The position numbers and the translations under genes are program-made. This document shows positions 1-10,600 of a stretch of 29,269 nt of DNA, piece by piece (positions within the stretch are counted from its first letter, which is position 1; every line of letters starts with the position of its first letter). Under the pieces are notes generated by a model. The model was not told where the DNA came from. It was given only the letters and a program-made list of their open reading frames with translations, and ran no database searches. The DNA comes from a virus, in IMG/VR virus record IMGVR_UViG_3300009604_002244, positions 1 through 29,269 of that record; one strand, 5' to 3'.

Positions 1-1290
1 GACAAGTCATGCTTTGCACGAGGTATCAGTTCTCAGATAACTGGTTCTCATGCTGATTATGTTATAGCAGATGATGTAGAGATCGAGGGTAACTGTGAGA
101 CTGCTAATGCACGAGAGAAACTTCTTAACAAGGTAGCAGAGTTTGAACAAATTCGTAACGTAGGTGGCAGGGTTATCTTTTTAGGTACACCACAGATTAA
201 AGATTCTATATATAATCACCTAAAGTCGGGGTATAAAGTCACTAAGTTCCCGGCTGTTATGCCGGACAAGAATACCTTTGCAGAAATAGAAGACGTTGAT
301 GAGTGGATCTTAGGTCTACACCTTGAACCCGGAGAGGCTACTCAACCGGAAAGATTTCCAAGTGAAGTTCTTTTAGAACGAATGGCTAAGATCGGACCTA
401 AGTTATTTGCTCTGCATTATAAACTCGATACCAGCTTGGCTGACTTCGAGAAGTATCCTCTTAGGTTATCTGATCTGATCGTTATCGATGTTCACCCAGA
501 CACATGTCCTGAGAAGATCGTCTGGGCTAACTCAAAGCCAATGAAGGGTATTCCTGCATTTGGTTTGTCGGGTGACTTAGTATATGAACCAATGTGGATA
601 TCAGATAATTATACTGACTATGCCCAGAGGGTGATGTATGTAGATCCCAGTGGCAGAGGGGAGGATGAAACTGCTGTCTGTGTGGCATCCTTCGCTAATG
701 GGTATATCTTCATTCATGAACTTCTAGGATATCCCGGTGGTTATGAGAAGGGTGTCCTAAAGAAGATCGGAAGACTTGCTCACGATTACAATGTCAAGCA
801 GATCCGGGTTGAGTCTAACTTTGGTGATGCTATGTATTGCCAACTCCTGTTACCTGTGGTTATGGAGATCTGTGGCCATGTGGCTGTTGAGGAATACCGA
901 GTCAAGGCCATGAAGGAGAGGAGATGCATCGATGCCCTAGAACCTGTCATGGCTTCTCATCGCCTTGTGATGGATCGTAGGGCTGTGTGTCAAGAGGAGA
1001 ATCAGAAGCAGATTACTAGGATCTTCGATAAACGAGGAGCCCTGCCGAAGGATGACCGTGTGGATGTCTTGGCTGCTACCGTTTCCCATTGGGAGGATAT
1101 GCTGTCAACAGACGTTGATGTTCTTATTCGACGTAATAAGGAGTCAGAGAGGCAAGCTATAGTTAAAACGTGGTTAAACGATGATCGTCGTATGAGACTG
1201 TTTAGTAACCAAGTCTCAGGAGCTATCTTAGGGGAACCCCAAAGACAGAAGAATAACAAGTGGACTACCAGAGGCCGTAGGATCCTCTGA
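1..1290 (+). CDS. terL: Terminase large subunit (T7 gp19-like), 5'-truncated
   Basis: The frame is open from base 1 to the TGA at 1288-1290 (429 codons), so the gene starts before the window; the ATG at 259 is internal. Product: ATP-driven DNA packaging motor and headful/end-cutting nuclease that docks on the portal. The motif ARGISSQITGSHAD near the edge, followed by a Walker B-like VIADDVE, matches the T7 gp19 ATPase region. VIFLGTPQ fits the coupling motif. The nuclease half is also clear: VDPSGRGEDET (codons around 630-665) resembles T7 gp19 DPSGRGKDET, VESNFGDAM resembles VESNFGDGM, and DDRVDVLAA resembles the last acidic site. Walker A lies outside the window. Since T7 gp19 is about 586 residues, roughly 150 residues are probably missing. 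GC content (52% in one counted line) is clearly higher than in the genes downstream. In T7 gene 19 follows the internal-protein genes; here it precedes them. Confidence 0.93.
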   Translation, partial: DKSCFARGISSQITGSHADYVIADDVEIEGNCETANAREKLLNKVAEFEQIRNVGGRVIFLGTPQIKDSIYNHLKSGYKVTKFPAVMPDKNTFAEIEDVDEWILGLHLEPGEATQPERFPSEVLLERMAKIGPKLFALHYKLDTSLADFEKYPLRLSDLIVIDVHPDTCPEKIVWANSKPMKGIPAFGLSGDLVYEPMWISDNYTDYAQRVMYVDPSGRGEDETAVCVASFANGYIFIHELLGYPGGYEKGVLKKIGRLAHDYNVKQIRVESNFGDAMYCQLLLPVVMEICGHVAVEEYRVKAMKERRCIDALEPVMASHRLVMDRRAVCQEENQKQITRIFDKRGALPKDDRVDVLAATVSHWEDMLSTDVDVLIRRNKESERQAIVKTWLNDDRRMRLFSNQVSGAILGEPQRQKNNKWTTRGRRIL

Positions 1291-1367
1291 GAGAGCTTTG
1301 AATTATCAGGGTACTCCAGTACTCGGAAACATAGAGAAGCTCTCAGGAGCTGTATAAGGAGCTTAGA
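1291..1367 (+). promoter_or_regulatory. Intergenic stem-loop leader upstream of the gp14-like gene
   Basis: The 77-nt gap holds a perfect 8-bp inverted repeat, GAGAGCTT (1291-1298) with AAGCTCTC (1337-1344). Inside it is a small GTAC-TCCA-GTAC hairpin (1311-1322). No T-run follows, so it is not a convincing intrinsic terminator. A processing site or mRNA-stabilising 5' structure for the long late transcript is an alternative. AAGGAG at 1356-1361 is the SD of the next gene. No recognisable promoter is seen. Confidence 0.5.
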
Positions 1368-2102
1368 ATGGGTGTAGCAATTGCAATGGGAGCTATGGCA
1401 GCTGGTTCTGCCTTATTCGGTTCGATGCAGCAAGGACAGCAACAAGTAGCACAAAATGCTATACAGCGACTCCAATTCGAGGAACAAGAGTTCAATCGAA
1501 AGATGCAGAATCAGATTAAGAATCGTCAAATTGCTAAAACAAATGCTGCTAAATGGATGGCTAATAGAAACCTAGCTAAGGCAGCCAATAAGGCTAGGGC
1601 TGAGGAAGAGTTTTGGATCGATTATAATTTTAAGAATTCTAGTGGACAATTCTCAAGAGATTTCTCTAAAGCCCACTCTCAAATTCGATCTGTTTTTACA
1701 AGCCGGAATATAAAACTAAATAGTGGAACTACAAGAGCTTTAATGAGAAGTTCTATAGAATCGGGTCAAAAAGGTATGATTTCTCAAAGAGTAGCCAGAG
1801 GTAATGCACTTCTTACGGCAGAGAGAAAGCAACAAGCTCTTTTAGCAAAAAGAGATTTCGGTTATAATGATCAAATTAAATTTATGCCGGGCCAGCTGAT
1901 TCAGCAATCGGATTCGAGTATAATGTCAACTGCTCTGACTACTGGATTGGTTTCTGGAGCAATGGCTGGAGCTTCAGCTTATATGGGAGCGGCCCAATCA
2001 CAAGCACAAACAGCCGCAACACAAGCAAGTGCTGGTGCAACCCAAAATCTTGCATGGCAAATGGGTGGACGCGTGGGACCCATGCCATACCAACCCGGAT
2101 AA
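1368..2102 (+). CDS. Internal virion protein, T7 gp14-like
   Basis: 244 residues, start chosen by TAAGGAG about 7 nt upstream of the ATG. The N-terminus (MGVAIAMGAMAAGSALFG) is an Ala/Gly-rich hydrophobic segment, followed by a long Gln/Arg/Lys-rich helical stretch. Then comes an SGTTRALMRSS block and another helical stretch. The C-terminal hydrophobic part (TALTTGLVSGAMAGASAYMGA) leads into an Ala/Gln/Thr-rich tail. This layout and length (T7 gp14 is 196 residues) are typical of gp14-type internal or ejection proteins, which leave the capsid first and sit in the outer membrane as part of the DNA-translocation channel. Position just after terL and before two very large genes supports an internal-core operon. 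Function is inferred from architecture and context; no catalytic motif is expected. Arg codons are mainly AGA, unlike terL. Confidence 0.65.
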   Translation: MGVAIAMGAMAAGSALFGSMQQGQQQVAQNAIQRLQFEEQEFNRKMQNQIKNRQIAKTNAAKWMANRNLAKAANKARAEEEFWIDYNFKNSSGQFSRDFSKAHSQIRSVFTSRNIKLNSGTTRALMRSSIESGQKGMISQRVARGNALLTAERKQQALLAKRDFGYNDQIKFMPGQLIQQSDSSIMSTALTTGLVSGAMAGASAYMGAAQSQAQTAATQASAGATQNLAWQMGGRVGPMPYQPG

Positions 2103-2112
2103 GGAGTTATAA

Positions 2113-3120
2113 ATGGCAAAGCATCAAATGGATATCTTAGGTAGTATAGCAGGAGTATCTCCGAAACAAGATAATCTTGAGATTGCTAATACAGAACATG
2201 CTAAATCTTTTATTACTGCCTCAGAAGACTTCTTTGAAACCAATAAAGACCTAGATCCAAAAACTTTTAAAGATCTTTGGGATAAGAAAATAGGAGATTC
2301 TTGGGATATACAACCAGATAATAAAGATTACTATTATGAAACGCTGGAGAAGATAGATCCTCAAGGACCACAAGCTGCCAGAAATAAAATACTAACCAAA
2401 ACAACCGCAGAAATTGCTAGTTTAGATACCGCTCAAGAACGAGAGTGGAAGATGAAAGATCTTGCTAGCACTCTACCAAACTATTCGTGGACAGAATTAG
2501 ATTTCTTTGAAAACCTAAACTTAGAAAAGAGTAGATTAGACGGACAGTATGAGGAAACATCTAGAATTGTACAATTTCTTACTTATCTACATGGTTTAAT
2601 AGAGAAGGATTTTGTTGGTTTAGACCCAGATAAAACTAGTTCTGCTCATACTGAAGACTATCTTAAAGGAATAAGGGGTGGTCATGGGGATGATATTAAA
2701 GTACATAATGGTAACTTCTCCATTTCTTTAAACGGTGCTGTTGTCCCCTTAGGTAATTTACCTAATAATACTACCGATGATATCCGACAACTACTTATTG
2801 AGAATAGAGATATTAAGCCTCTAGTAAAAGAGAAGGTTACAAAAGAACACGAACGATCTCAACAGATTGCTTTAAAAGAAAAGAAAGAAACACAAAAATA
2901 TATATTTGAAAATGTTGGACAACTACCTAGGGAGTTTCAAATGAATGCTATCAGAGACTACACTATGACTCAACGGAATAGTGGTGAACTGACTTATAAA
3001 GCTATTACACAATTAGTAACAGAGAAGAAAAGTACTTCTGCCTTAGATAGTATCCGAGACTTTAAATCCTATTTCCTAGATATTTTATCTCGAACAGAAA
3101 GGTTAATGAACAATGGCTGA
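2113..3120 (+). CDS. Hypothetical protein of the internal virion module
   Basis: 335 residues, start set by AAGGAG at 2101-2106. I do not recognise the family. The protein is hydrophilic, rich in Lys, Asp, Glu and Asn, and probably mostly helical. There are no membrane segments, signal peptide or catalytic motif that I can see. The last third (IKPLVKEKVTKEHERSQQIALKEKKETQKY) looks like a charged helix. It lies 10 nt after the gp14-like gene and overlaps the next gene by 8 nt, so it is co-translated with virion genes. It occupies the place of an internal-core or scaffold-type component, but no homology supports that role. Confidence 0.75.
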   Translation: MAKHQMDILGSIAGVSPKQDNLEIANTEHAKSFITASEDFFETNKDLDPKTFKDLWDKKIGDSWDIQPDNKDYYYETLEKIDPQGPQAARNKILTKTTAEIASLDTAQEREWKMKDLASTLPNYSWTELDFFENLNLEKSRLDGQYEETSRIVQFLTYLHGLIEKDFVGLDPDKTSSAHTEDYLKGIRGGHGDDIKVHNGNFSISLNGAVVPLGNLPNNTTDDIRQLLIENRDIKPLVKEKVTKEHERSQQIALKEKKETQKYIFENVGQLPREFQMNAIRDYTMTQRNSGELTYKAITQLVTEKKSTSALDSIRDFKSYFLDILSRTERLMNNG

Positions 3121-3688
3121 ATCAGATATAACTTTCCCAGAATCAGAGATAACTCCTCCACAACCTCTAGTCCCCGAACCTGTTTTTGCAGGGCTTAAAG
3201 AACAGCCAATAGATTTTGGGGTATATAAAATTAATACTGCAAATATAGATTACTATTATAGAACACTACAGAATACACTTAGGGTAGGAACAAAAATGAT
3301 CGAAACTTTATTTGAGGTTTCTCAGAAAAAACTTAGATTAGAAGCTTATATAAAAAAAGATAAGGCTAATTTAAGAATGAGAGAAATTGCATATAAAGAA
3401 AGACAGTATACAGAGGAAATGCGGAGGAAGAAAATAAATATGGAGATGAAACTATTGACCCAATCTGCTGGGCGCAGGGAAGAAAGTTGGTGGCAAAAAG
3501 CCTGGGTGAGTATGAGGGATGCTTGGATAAAAGCGAGAGAAGATAAGGAAAGAGAGGCAGCAGCTGCGCTCATAGCAGAAAATACCCTTCGCGACAGGGA
3601 GGCTGCGGACGAGATAGAAAGAATGAGGAGAGAAGCCGAAGAAGAAAAGCGACGGGAAGATGAATCGGAATACGATGCCAGATACTGA
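3113..3688 (+). CDS. Charged coiled-coil protein of the virion module
   Basis: 191 residues. The ATG at 3113 lies inside the end of the previous gene (8-nt overlap, TGA at 3118-3120), with AGAAAGG at about 3098-3104 as SD; this suggests translational coupling. The first 50 residues are Pro/Glu-rich (SEITPPQPLVPEP), a likely disordered arm. The rest is an almost continuous Glu/Lys/Arg helix (KKLRLEAYIKKDKANLRMRE, later ERMRREAEEEKRREDESE), predicted coiled coil, with a Trp-rich kink (ESWWQKAWVSMRDAW) between. I do not recognise a family. It may be an assembly or connector component of the internal core (inference from position only). Confidence 0.78.
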   Translation: MAESDITFPESEITPPQPLVPEPVFAGLKEQPIDFGVYKINTANIDYYYRTLQNTLRVGTKMIETLFEVSQKKLRLEAYIKKDKANLRMREIAYKERQYTEEMRRKKINMEMKLLTQSAGRREESWWQKAWVSMRDAWIKAREDKEREAAAALIAENTLRDREAADEIERMRREAEEEKRREDESEYDARY

Positions 3689-3706
3689 ATTAAGGAGCCC
3701 CTTCTG

Positions 3707-6700
3707 ATGAGTACATCAATACCAATTAGTCACCAGCAAGCTCAATACTTCTTCGACTATCCCGAAGATGGACCACTGCTTAAGGATTTCAGGGCTTATC
3801 AAAGATGGGATGATAAACAACAGGAAGAACAATATGGTATATCCCGAAATCTTCCTAGCCAGTCTCGCCAACAGGTCGGTGAAATGGTAGAGCAGTTATT
3901 GAATATCTATTCACCTGATGAAAAGGTACAATATTTTCAGGCTATTAAAAAAGCTATACCAAACTATCGAGGCCTACATCCGCATTTATTACAAAATAAT
4001 GCTGGTTTAGCTGAAGCAACAAGAGATGATGAAGCAAATAAAGGTTTACTAACAGGGTTTGCCGCAGAAGTAAGTAACAGATCAATAAGTTCCGGTGAGG
4101 TAAATCCGGATCTAATTGATCCATTAACTGGACTAACAAAAATTTCTTATCATCCAAATGATGCTGAGGCTTTAAATCCGGGTCTTGCAGTTATAAAAGA
4201 AATAGACCAAACTGCCGCAGAGTTAGGGAGTGAGGCATCTTTAACAGAAGAACAAAGAGCTAGACTAATGCAGGCATCGCTCAGTGATATGGACTGGCCT
4301 ACAATGGAAGCTGGTTTTAAAGAAGTAGGTTATGGAGAACAAACACTTCAATATTTTGAAAAAACTATACCGGGACACTTTGCTGCTCAGGCACAATGGC
4401 AAGTAGTAAAGAGTGTTTTAGCTTTAAAACAAGGTTGGCAAGATGAAAACGAATTAGATGTAGCTACAAGAGAAGTACTTTGGTCTCTTCTTCACCATAC
4501 CTCAACTCAAGAAGGAGGTGTGTTAGATGTAGTGAAGTTTTTAACCTTTGCTGCTCAACATTCAGAGAACATGACTCCTAAAACCGCAATAGGGCTTACT
4601 GAAATTTGGAAGCAATTAAATCCAGCCAATCCTCAACTAGGCATTAATATGGAAACTTTTGCGAAAACATTAGAAGAACGCACAGGGATTAATGTTTTAA
4701 GTGATGATATATCCTCAGAGGAAAGATGGAGTACTCTTCTTGCTTCTCCGGCCATACTTGCTAGCGATAAGGATTGGACTCCCGAAGAGTTACAAAAAGT
4801 ACATATGCAGGGAAGGGATGCTTGGAATGATACGTTTGGTAAATGGAAATCTATGGACGATCTTAGTATAAAACAATATGTTATCGAATATCTTTTATCA
4901 AAACATCTTTCAGAAATGTTGAGAGAAGATATTCAACCTCATGAATTGGCTGGTGAAATAGAGAGTGCTCTAACACAAATATCATCTAGAAAAGATCTGA
5001 CGATAGTAGACAATATTAGATGGCCTTGGGAGGACTTAAGTAGTGAAGTTAATCATAATGTTCTAGGTAACCTTGCTCCGGAACTGATCTCATTCTTAAA
5101 AAGAAGGGAAGAATTAACTACCAAGGAAGCTATGTATTACCTAAAGTCTGCCGATAGAGATGAATGGGGACAAAGAACATATGATCAAGCAACTCAAGCA
5201 GGTATCCTAGCAAACATAAAAGACCAGATGCCTGAGTTGTTACTAGCATATCCAAAATTAGAAGACACATACTTAAGTAGTAGAGAGGGTATAGGTGTCT
5301 TCATGGCCGGAATATCAAGAAGAACTCGACCTTTCAATATAGGTAAAGTAGTTGATGAGGAAGGCAATGTTTCATATGATCCGTACCTGCACAAAAGGCG
5401 AGTCAAACAATTGCAAGATATTAGAGCACAAGTATATAAAGAGAACAAACACCTTATTCCAGAAACAGAACCAGCAAAGATGCTCGACGAAGAAATAACA
5501 CTAATAAATCAATTAGACGCTTTGAAAGAAGAAACAACTACTGTTTCAGACCCAAACCAGAGTCTAATACATATTATGTTCGGTTCGGATGTTCATCAGC
5601 GACACCTTGCAAATGGAAATCCAAAGGCCATACAAGCTGAAAACATAGCAGCAGCACGCCGATCTGGTATTTATACAAAACACATGGAAGTATTACTGGG
5701 TGAAGAAGGCCAACCAAGAGATATACCGGGATTACTGGACTTTCCTATCGAATCTCGTCAGCCCGGAGAAACGATGCAAATAGACATGACAAGTTTGAGC
5801 CATGTCCAAAAAATAGCGGTTATTAAGACAGTTGTAGATATTCAACAAAATCATAAAAGCGACAGCGGACTAATTAATCACCCAATAGTAGCACAGATTC
5901 AAGAATATGTAAGAGAAAATATAGATGCACTAAATGTAGATTTTGTAGATAGGATAACAGCACAGAATCCTACTGAGACAGATATGCAGACGGGTGAAGA
6001 GATAATCAATACATTAGCACTACTTGAACACTTAATAAAAGACGCGAGAGGAAGAACAAGTATGAATAATCTTAAGGGGGTATTGGATATTCAAGGTGAT
6101 TACTTTACATCCACTCGTTTATTAATAAATCTAAACAATGCAATTGGTATTACAAACTTTGTTAGTGTAACAACTCCAGAAGAAATTCAGGCAGCTTTCG
6201 CAAGTCTGAAGGTAACGGGACAGCGAGCTATTAGTATTCTTGTTGCAAGTAGAGGCCAACCAGAAACTTCGGTTCTACCAGCCAAGAGCAAACCAGCTAT
6301 ATATCTAAGAGAATTATATAGTGCTAAAGATACTGGAAGTTTGCTACGTGTGATGAATACTACTATAACAGGTACGGGTAACATAACACAAGCAGATGTA
6401 TTAAGATCGCACTTTGGGAAGGTCCTTAGGTGGTCTTTTCCTAATAGTGGAGATGTGGAAGGTTGGCGGGATGCATATGAAAGAACTTTATCTAGAGGTG
6501 CTATTATAGATGGAGGACTATATAAGGAGATTTACGACTCAAATGATACATTTATACTAGAAGCTGGAGTATACCAAAACCTAGCGGCGAAATTATTATT
6601 TGAAAGAGGTTCCAGTGATGAACTACCTTTAGGACTTATAGCTAAGACAGTCCTAGCAGGACCTATTACAACAAAAAGTGAGAATCCGTGGAATATAAAC

Positions 6701-7684
6701 GAATTTCGAGATCTCATTTATGATATTCATAATACAAGTACAGGTAGGAAACCAATGCATGAAGGAGTATATTATGGTACTCGCATAACAGCTCCGGCTG
6801 GTATACACGATGTAATAGACAAACTGCCTCAGCTCGAACAGGAATCAGTTGATGAGGCAGGAGGACTTTTACCTTATATCTTAAACGAAGAAAATTATTG
6901 GAATGCGTCGGTTCGTTCTTTAACTATTCCGACCCCTCCGCCCAGAGGTGAATTCGCTACAGGAGTTGGTTTTACAACACCCCGTCAATGGCAAGGGAAA
7001 CTTCCAGAACTTACTTATAAGCAAGTAGGGGAGATAGTTCTTGGTCATTTTGATTTAACTCACGAAGCTCTTAAGGATCTTGACGTAGAGGCTGTAGTAA
7101 AGACAGTTATAATGAGTGCAAGAAAGCATGCATTTATAAGAGAAAGGATTGTTGAAGAACGTGATGATATCCCACTAGACTTCGACATAGCACATAAAAC
7201 TATGCATTATGCTATGACAGGTGCGTTACCACCCCTCCGCGGGAGCCTTGATCCAAAGATGGACCTAAAAATAAGAGACTTAGTATTAGAAACAATTTAC
7301 CGTTTGACTCCAGAAAATGCTGGTGAACTGATAGATGGAAGACCTGTTCCGCTTCCATTGGGATTTACTAGAGGAGAGATGGGAATGCCAGTCCTGCCAG
7401 CAATTGAGAAGAGATTAGAAAAACGTATTTTGGAGAAATACCATAGTGGTTGGGGTCATGATCCCGGCCAACCTCTACACATTTATGGGGGCGCGGATAA
7501 ACCCATACGATTAGACGTAACTCCGTTACCAACTAATGGGCAGCCAATAAGAATAGAGTTAAATGGAAGGTATGTACCTTGGCTCCAGTTTAGAATTAAA
7601 TCCAAGAAACATCAAAATGATCCAGAAGCTATTCTTAAGGACAGAGATAATTTTATCGGTTCAGACTATTTGGGAGAGAAATAA
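3707..7684 (+). CDS. Large internal-virion-like protein, 1325 residues, function unknown
   Basis: Start at ATG 3707 with TTAAGGAG at about 3689-3696. The stop TAA (7682-7684) directly abuts the ATG of the giant gene. It is a long, mostly soluble, mixed alpha/beta sequence with acidic helices, and I see no transmembrane stretch. No catalytic motif or family is recognised by eye. Size and position between a gp14-like gene and a giant last gene make it a positional counterpart of T7 gp15 (747 residues), an internal-core/ejection protein; this is inference. Oddity: codons 112-124 encode GLLTGFAAEVSN from DNA that is identical over 37 bp to part of the next gene, while the flanking protein is unrelated. 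A more GC-rich patch occurs near 7200-7260. Confidence 0.85.
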   Translation: MSTSIPISHQQAQYFFDYPEDGPLLKDFRAYQRWDDKQQEEQYGISRNLPSQSRQQVGEMVEQLLNIYSPDEKVQYFQAIKKAIPNYRGLHPHLLQNNAGLAEATRDDEANKGLLTGFAAEVSNRSISSGEVNPDLIDPLTGLTKISYHPNDAEALNPGLAVIKEIDQTAAELGSEASLTEEQRARLMQASLSDMDWPTMEAGFKEVGYGEQTLQYFEKTIPGHFAAQAQWQVVKSVLALKQGWQDENELDVATREVLWSLLHHTSTQEGGVLDVVKFLTFAAQHSENMTPKTAIGLTEIWKQLNPANPQLGINMETFAKTLEERTGINVLSDDISSEERWSTLLASPAILASDKDWTPEELQKVHMQGRDAWNDTFGKWKSMDDLSIKQYVIEYLLSKHLSEMLREDIQPHELAGEIESALTQISSRKDLTIVDNIRWPWEDLSSEVNHNVLGNLAPELISFLKRREELTTKEAMYYLKSADRDEWGQRTYDQATQAGILANIKDQMPELLLAYPKLEDTYLSSREGIGVFMAGISRRTRPFNIGKVVDEEGNVSYDPYLHKRRVKQLQDIRAQVYKENKHLIPETEPAKMLDEEITLINQLDALKEETTTVSDPNQSLIHIMFGSDVHQRHLANGNPKAIQAENIAAARRSGIYTKHMEVLLGEEGQPRDIPGLLDFPIESRQPGETMQIDMTSLSHVQKIAVIKTVVDIQQNHKSDSGLINHPIVAQIQEYVRENIDALNVDFVDRITAQNPTETDMQTGEEIINTLALLEHLIKDARGRTSMNNLKGVLDIQGDYFTSTRLLINLNNAIGITNFVSVTTPEEIQAAFASLKVTGQRAISILVASRGQPETSVLPAKSKPAIYLRELYSAKDTGSLLRVMNTTITGTGNITQADVLRSHFGKVLRWSFPNSGDVEGWRDAYERTLSRGAIIDGGLYKEIYDSNDTFILEAGVYQNLAAKLLFERGSSDELPLGLIAKTVLAGPITTKSENPWNINEFRDLIYDIHNTSTGRKPMHEGVYYGTRITAPAGIHDVIDKLPQLEQESVDEAGGLLPYILNEENYWNASVRSLTIPTPPPRGEFATGVGFTTPRQWQGKLPELTYKQVGEIVLGHFDLTHEALKDLDVEAVVKTVIMSARKHAFIRERIVEERDDIPLDFDIAHKTMHYAMTGALPPLRGSLDPKMDLKIRDLVLETIYRLTPENAGELIDGRPVPLPLGFTRGEMGMPVLPAIEKRLEKRILEKYHSGWGHDPGQPLHIYGGADKPIRLDVTPLPTNGQPIRIELNGRYVPWLQFRIKSKKHQNDPEAILKDRDNFIGSDYLGEK
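4041..4077 (+). repeat. 37-bp perfect direct repeat, copy 1 (inside the 1325-residue gene)
   Basis: Identical base for base to 8703-8739; the match stops at once on both sides (a/g before, c/t after). Both copies are in the same codon phase and give the peptide GLLTGFAAEVSN. Flanking proteins do not resemble each other. Confidence 0.95.
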
Positions 7685-10600
7685 ATGACGCAACAGTGGT
7701 ATGATAATCCAATAGAGTTTCAACCTACAGAGCTTACTCTCCAAAGATATTGGGATGAAGAACGACAAAAACAAAGACAGAACTACTTTGATTTACCTAT
7801 GAGAGGCGAGTGGGATAGAGATATCGCTGCCTCGGGAGCTATGTGGTTTGATATTAATAATAAACAAGAAGCCTATAGGGGTCTTTTAGATCATTCAGTT
7901 GCTACTGATGATTCAATGGCAGAAGACTATACCCAAGGATACTTGGCTGATAACTCTAATCATGTTCGATATGTAGCTAGAAATATTCAATCCTTATACG
8001 CTGGTACAGATTACTCTGGAAGTATTTTAGATATAGACCCAGATACAGAGGGCATTATCCAAGAAGGTGTTGCCTTATCTGGTTGGAATGTTAAGGATCA
8101 ATTAACTGGGAGTATGATAGGGATCGATATTACAGATTTACTAAATATGGATCCTCCAGATGGCTGGTCTCCAGAAGAAGCTTTGGATATATTTGAAGAA
8201 CGAGACCCTAGGAGATATGGAAATTATATTACATTATTTAGGGACAAAAGACAATTATTAAGTATTATTGAAGAAGCTAAGAATCCCATAGATTTCTTTT
8301 ATAGACTTTCAAACGCAGCACATAAGATACAAATATCTCAGTCTATTCAACACTATAATGAAAATACTTCTGTTGTTCCTTGGGCGGCTAACTGGACTAA
8401 GACATTAATAGTAAATGGGATTATAAACGATCCGGATTTGGCTTCTTCTACAGGAATATCTCTGGCTTTAGGTGTACTTACCGGAGGCACTAGTTTAATT
8501 GGTTCTGCTGCATGGCACGGTGTTAGAAGTATTAAAACTGCTAGAAGAGCTTTTAGATTGACACGATGGACTAGATCTGCACAAAACTATTTACCTGAAA
8601 CCATAGGTCCACATCTACTTCGGAAATTTTTATGGAAGAATACCTATAAGGACGCAGGCTTTTGGGGAAGAACGTGGAGAAATATTCCGGGTAATATTGG
8701 AGAAGGTTTACTAACAGGGTTTGCCGCAGAAGTAAGTAATCAACACAGAAGAGTACACTTAAGATATCAAAAAGAATTTGATTGGACAAGAGTGGGTTGG
8801 GAAACAGTTTTTGAAGGGGCTCTTTCACCATTTATTAATCCTGGAATAGGGCGTATTTATAGAGGAGTTGGTATAGCTGGGCAAGGGGTAGGCTTTGGAG
8901 TAAACTGGGCATCTCCACGTTGGTTAGGAGGACAAGGAGGTATGTTAGGAGGAAGAGGCAGAGAAGATTATGGAGCCTTTGTCACTTTTGCTAAGAAAAC
9001 CTTAAAGAAATCCGCTAAGTTTTCTGATCCAAACTATGCCGAAGCATGGTTAACTCATATGGAAATATTAGAAGAACTGGGTGGAGACTTAGATACACTG
9101 CTGGGAAACGAGCAAGGAATTACTATATTTGGAGAACCTGATCCAGCAACAGGACTATTGGAACATCCTGTATTAATGCTTGAAACCTTATTTGATGAAT
9201 ATGGTGTACCTCCTCAAAGAAGAATGGAAATACTAAAAAGATCTTTACAAAGACTTAAAGCAGTTATGAAGGGAAAAACATACGGAACCCCGACAGATTT
9301 GATGCTAGCTGTAGCAGATGATTTGGGAAGTAATGAACGCAGTATTGCAAAATACGCAACCACGCCTGAAGGTAGGTCAGCAATACAAAGAGTTAAAGCT
9401 CATGTTTATTTAATTTCCCAATTAGCTAATTATGCTGCTGAAGAGGGAATAACCTTGGTTGAGGCTCACGAACGTCTGTTAAAAGATGAAAATTATTATG
9501 AGGTCTTGGTAGATAATGAAACAAAAGCTAAAGTAGAAGAAGCAATTAAGGGGGAAGACCTTAGTGATAAACAAAAATGGAAGAAGGCTCAAGAAATAAA
9601 AGCCGAAGAACAAAAACAAAACGAAGATAGTATACAAGAGGATCTTAAAAATGGAAGACAAGCAGTAGAAGATGTAAACAATGCTGTAGATCCAACAGGA
9701 GGTACTGTTGTTGTTGATGTACCCCCTCAAAACCAACCACCGGGGGAAACTATAGCCGCTCTTGTTAATGCGGATAAGCAAGGTCGGAATTATTTAGACG
9801 AACATGAAAGAACTCATGGAGAAAATCAACAAAGCGCTGAGCAAAGCACGACAGAACGAGAAGCAGCCGAAGCACAGCAGGCAGTTGAGCCCTCTGAAGA
9901 AAATAAACAAGCACTTGAAAACGCACAGAATAAAGAAGACCAAGCAAAAGAAACATTAGGTAAGTCTGAAAATACCTTAAAGACATTACGACAAGCACTT
10001 GATAATATTTCTCAATTACTATCAGATTTAGACGCTAGGATTCATAACTTAACAAAAGCTGAACTAAAGTCTCTTAAAGAACTTAGTGCTGACGTTAGGG
10101 GTCTTGAAGTAAAGCAACTAAAATATAGCATTGTTTTTAAGAAACGGCTGTCTGAATATATGGATGATCTATATGAGCATAATAAACACATAGATCGTTT
10201 AGAAAACTATGCAAAGACAGGGGGCATTTCTAGAGAAAGTTTAACAGAAGAGGAGCAAAAGAAAGTAACGATTTCAATAGCTATTCTTATAAAACAGGCA
10301 GAGAAAACAAACAATAAGAAATTTCTTAAACTAGTACATAAGCTTAGGGACTCCAAAAAACTAGATCCCGTATTAATAGGAAAAATAAGGGACGGTATAG
10401 GAGCTCACTTAGATAATATTTTTACTTCTATAAAGGAGTCTGATGCTTATGAAGCCCATGATTTGTTAAATAAAGAAATAAAAGAAAAGCTTGAGGAAAT
10501 TGCCCTTATTAATAACCTATCCTTAGCAAGAGAATCTCGTCTATCTTCAAGAAGGTTTGATAGAATAGCTTCGGCCAGAGGTGTAGCCCTACATCAAAAG

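Noticed and set aside
259-1290. ATG 259 as the true start of the terminase gene
   Set aside because: The same frame is open to base 1 and encodes conserved gp19 ATPase motifs upstream of this ATG.
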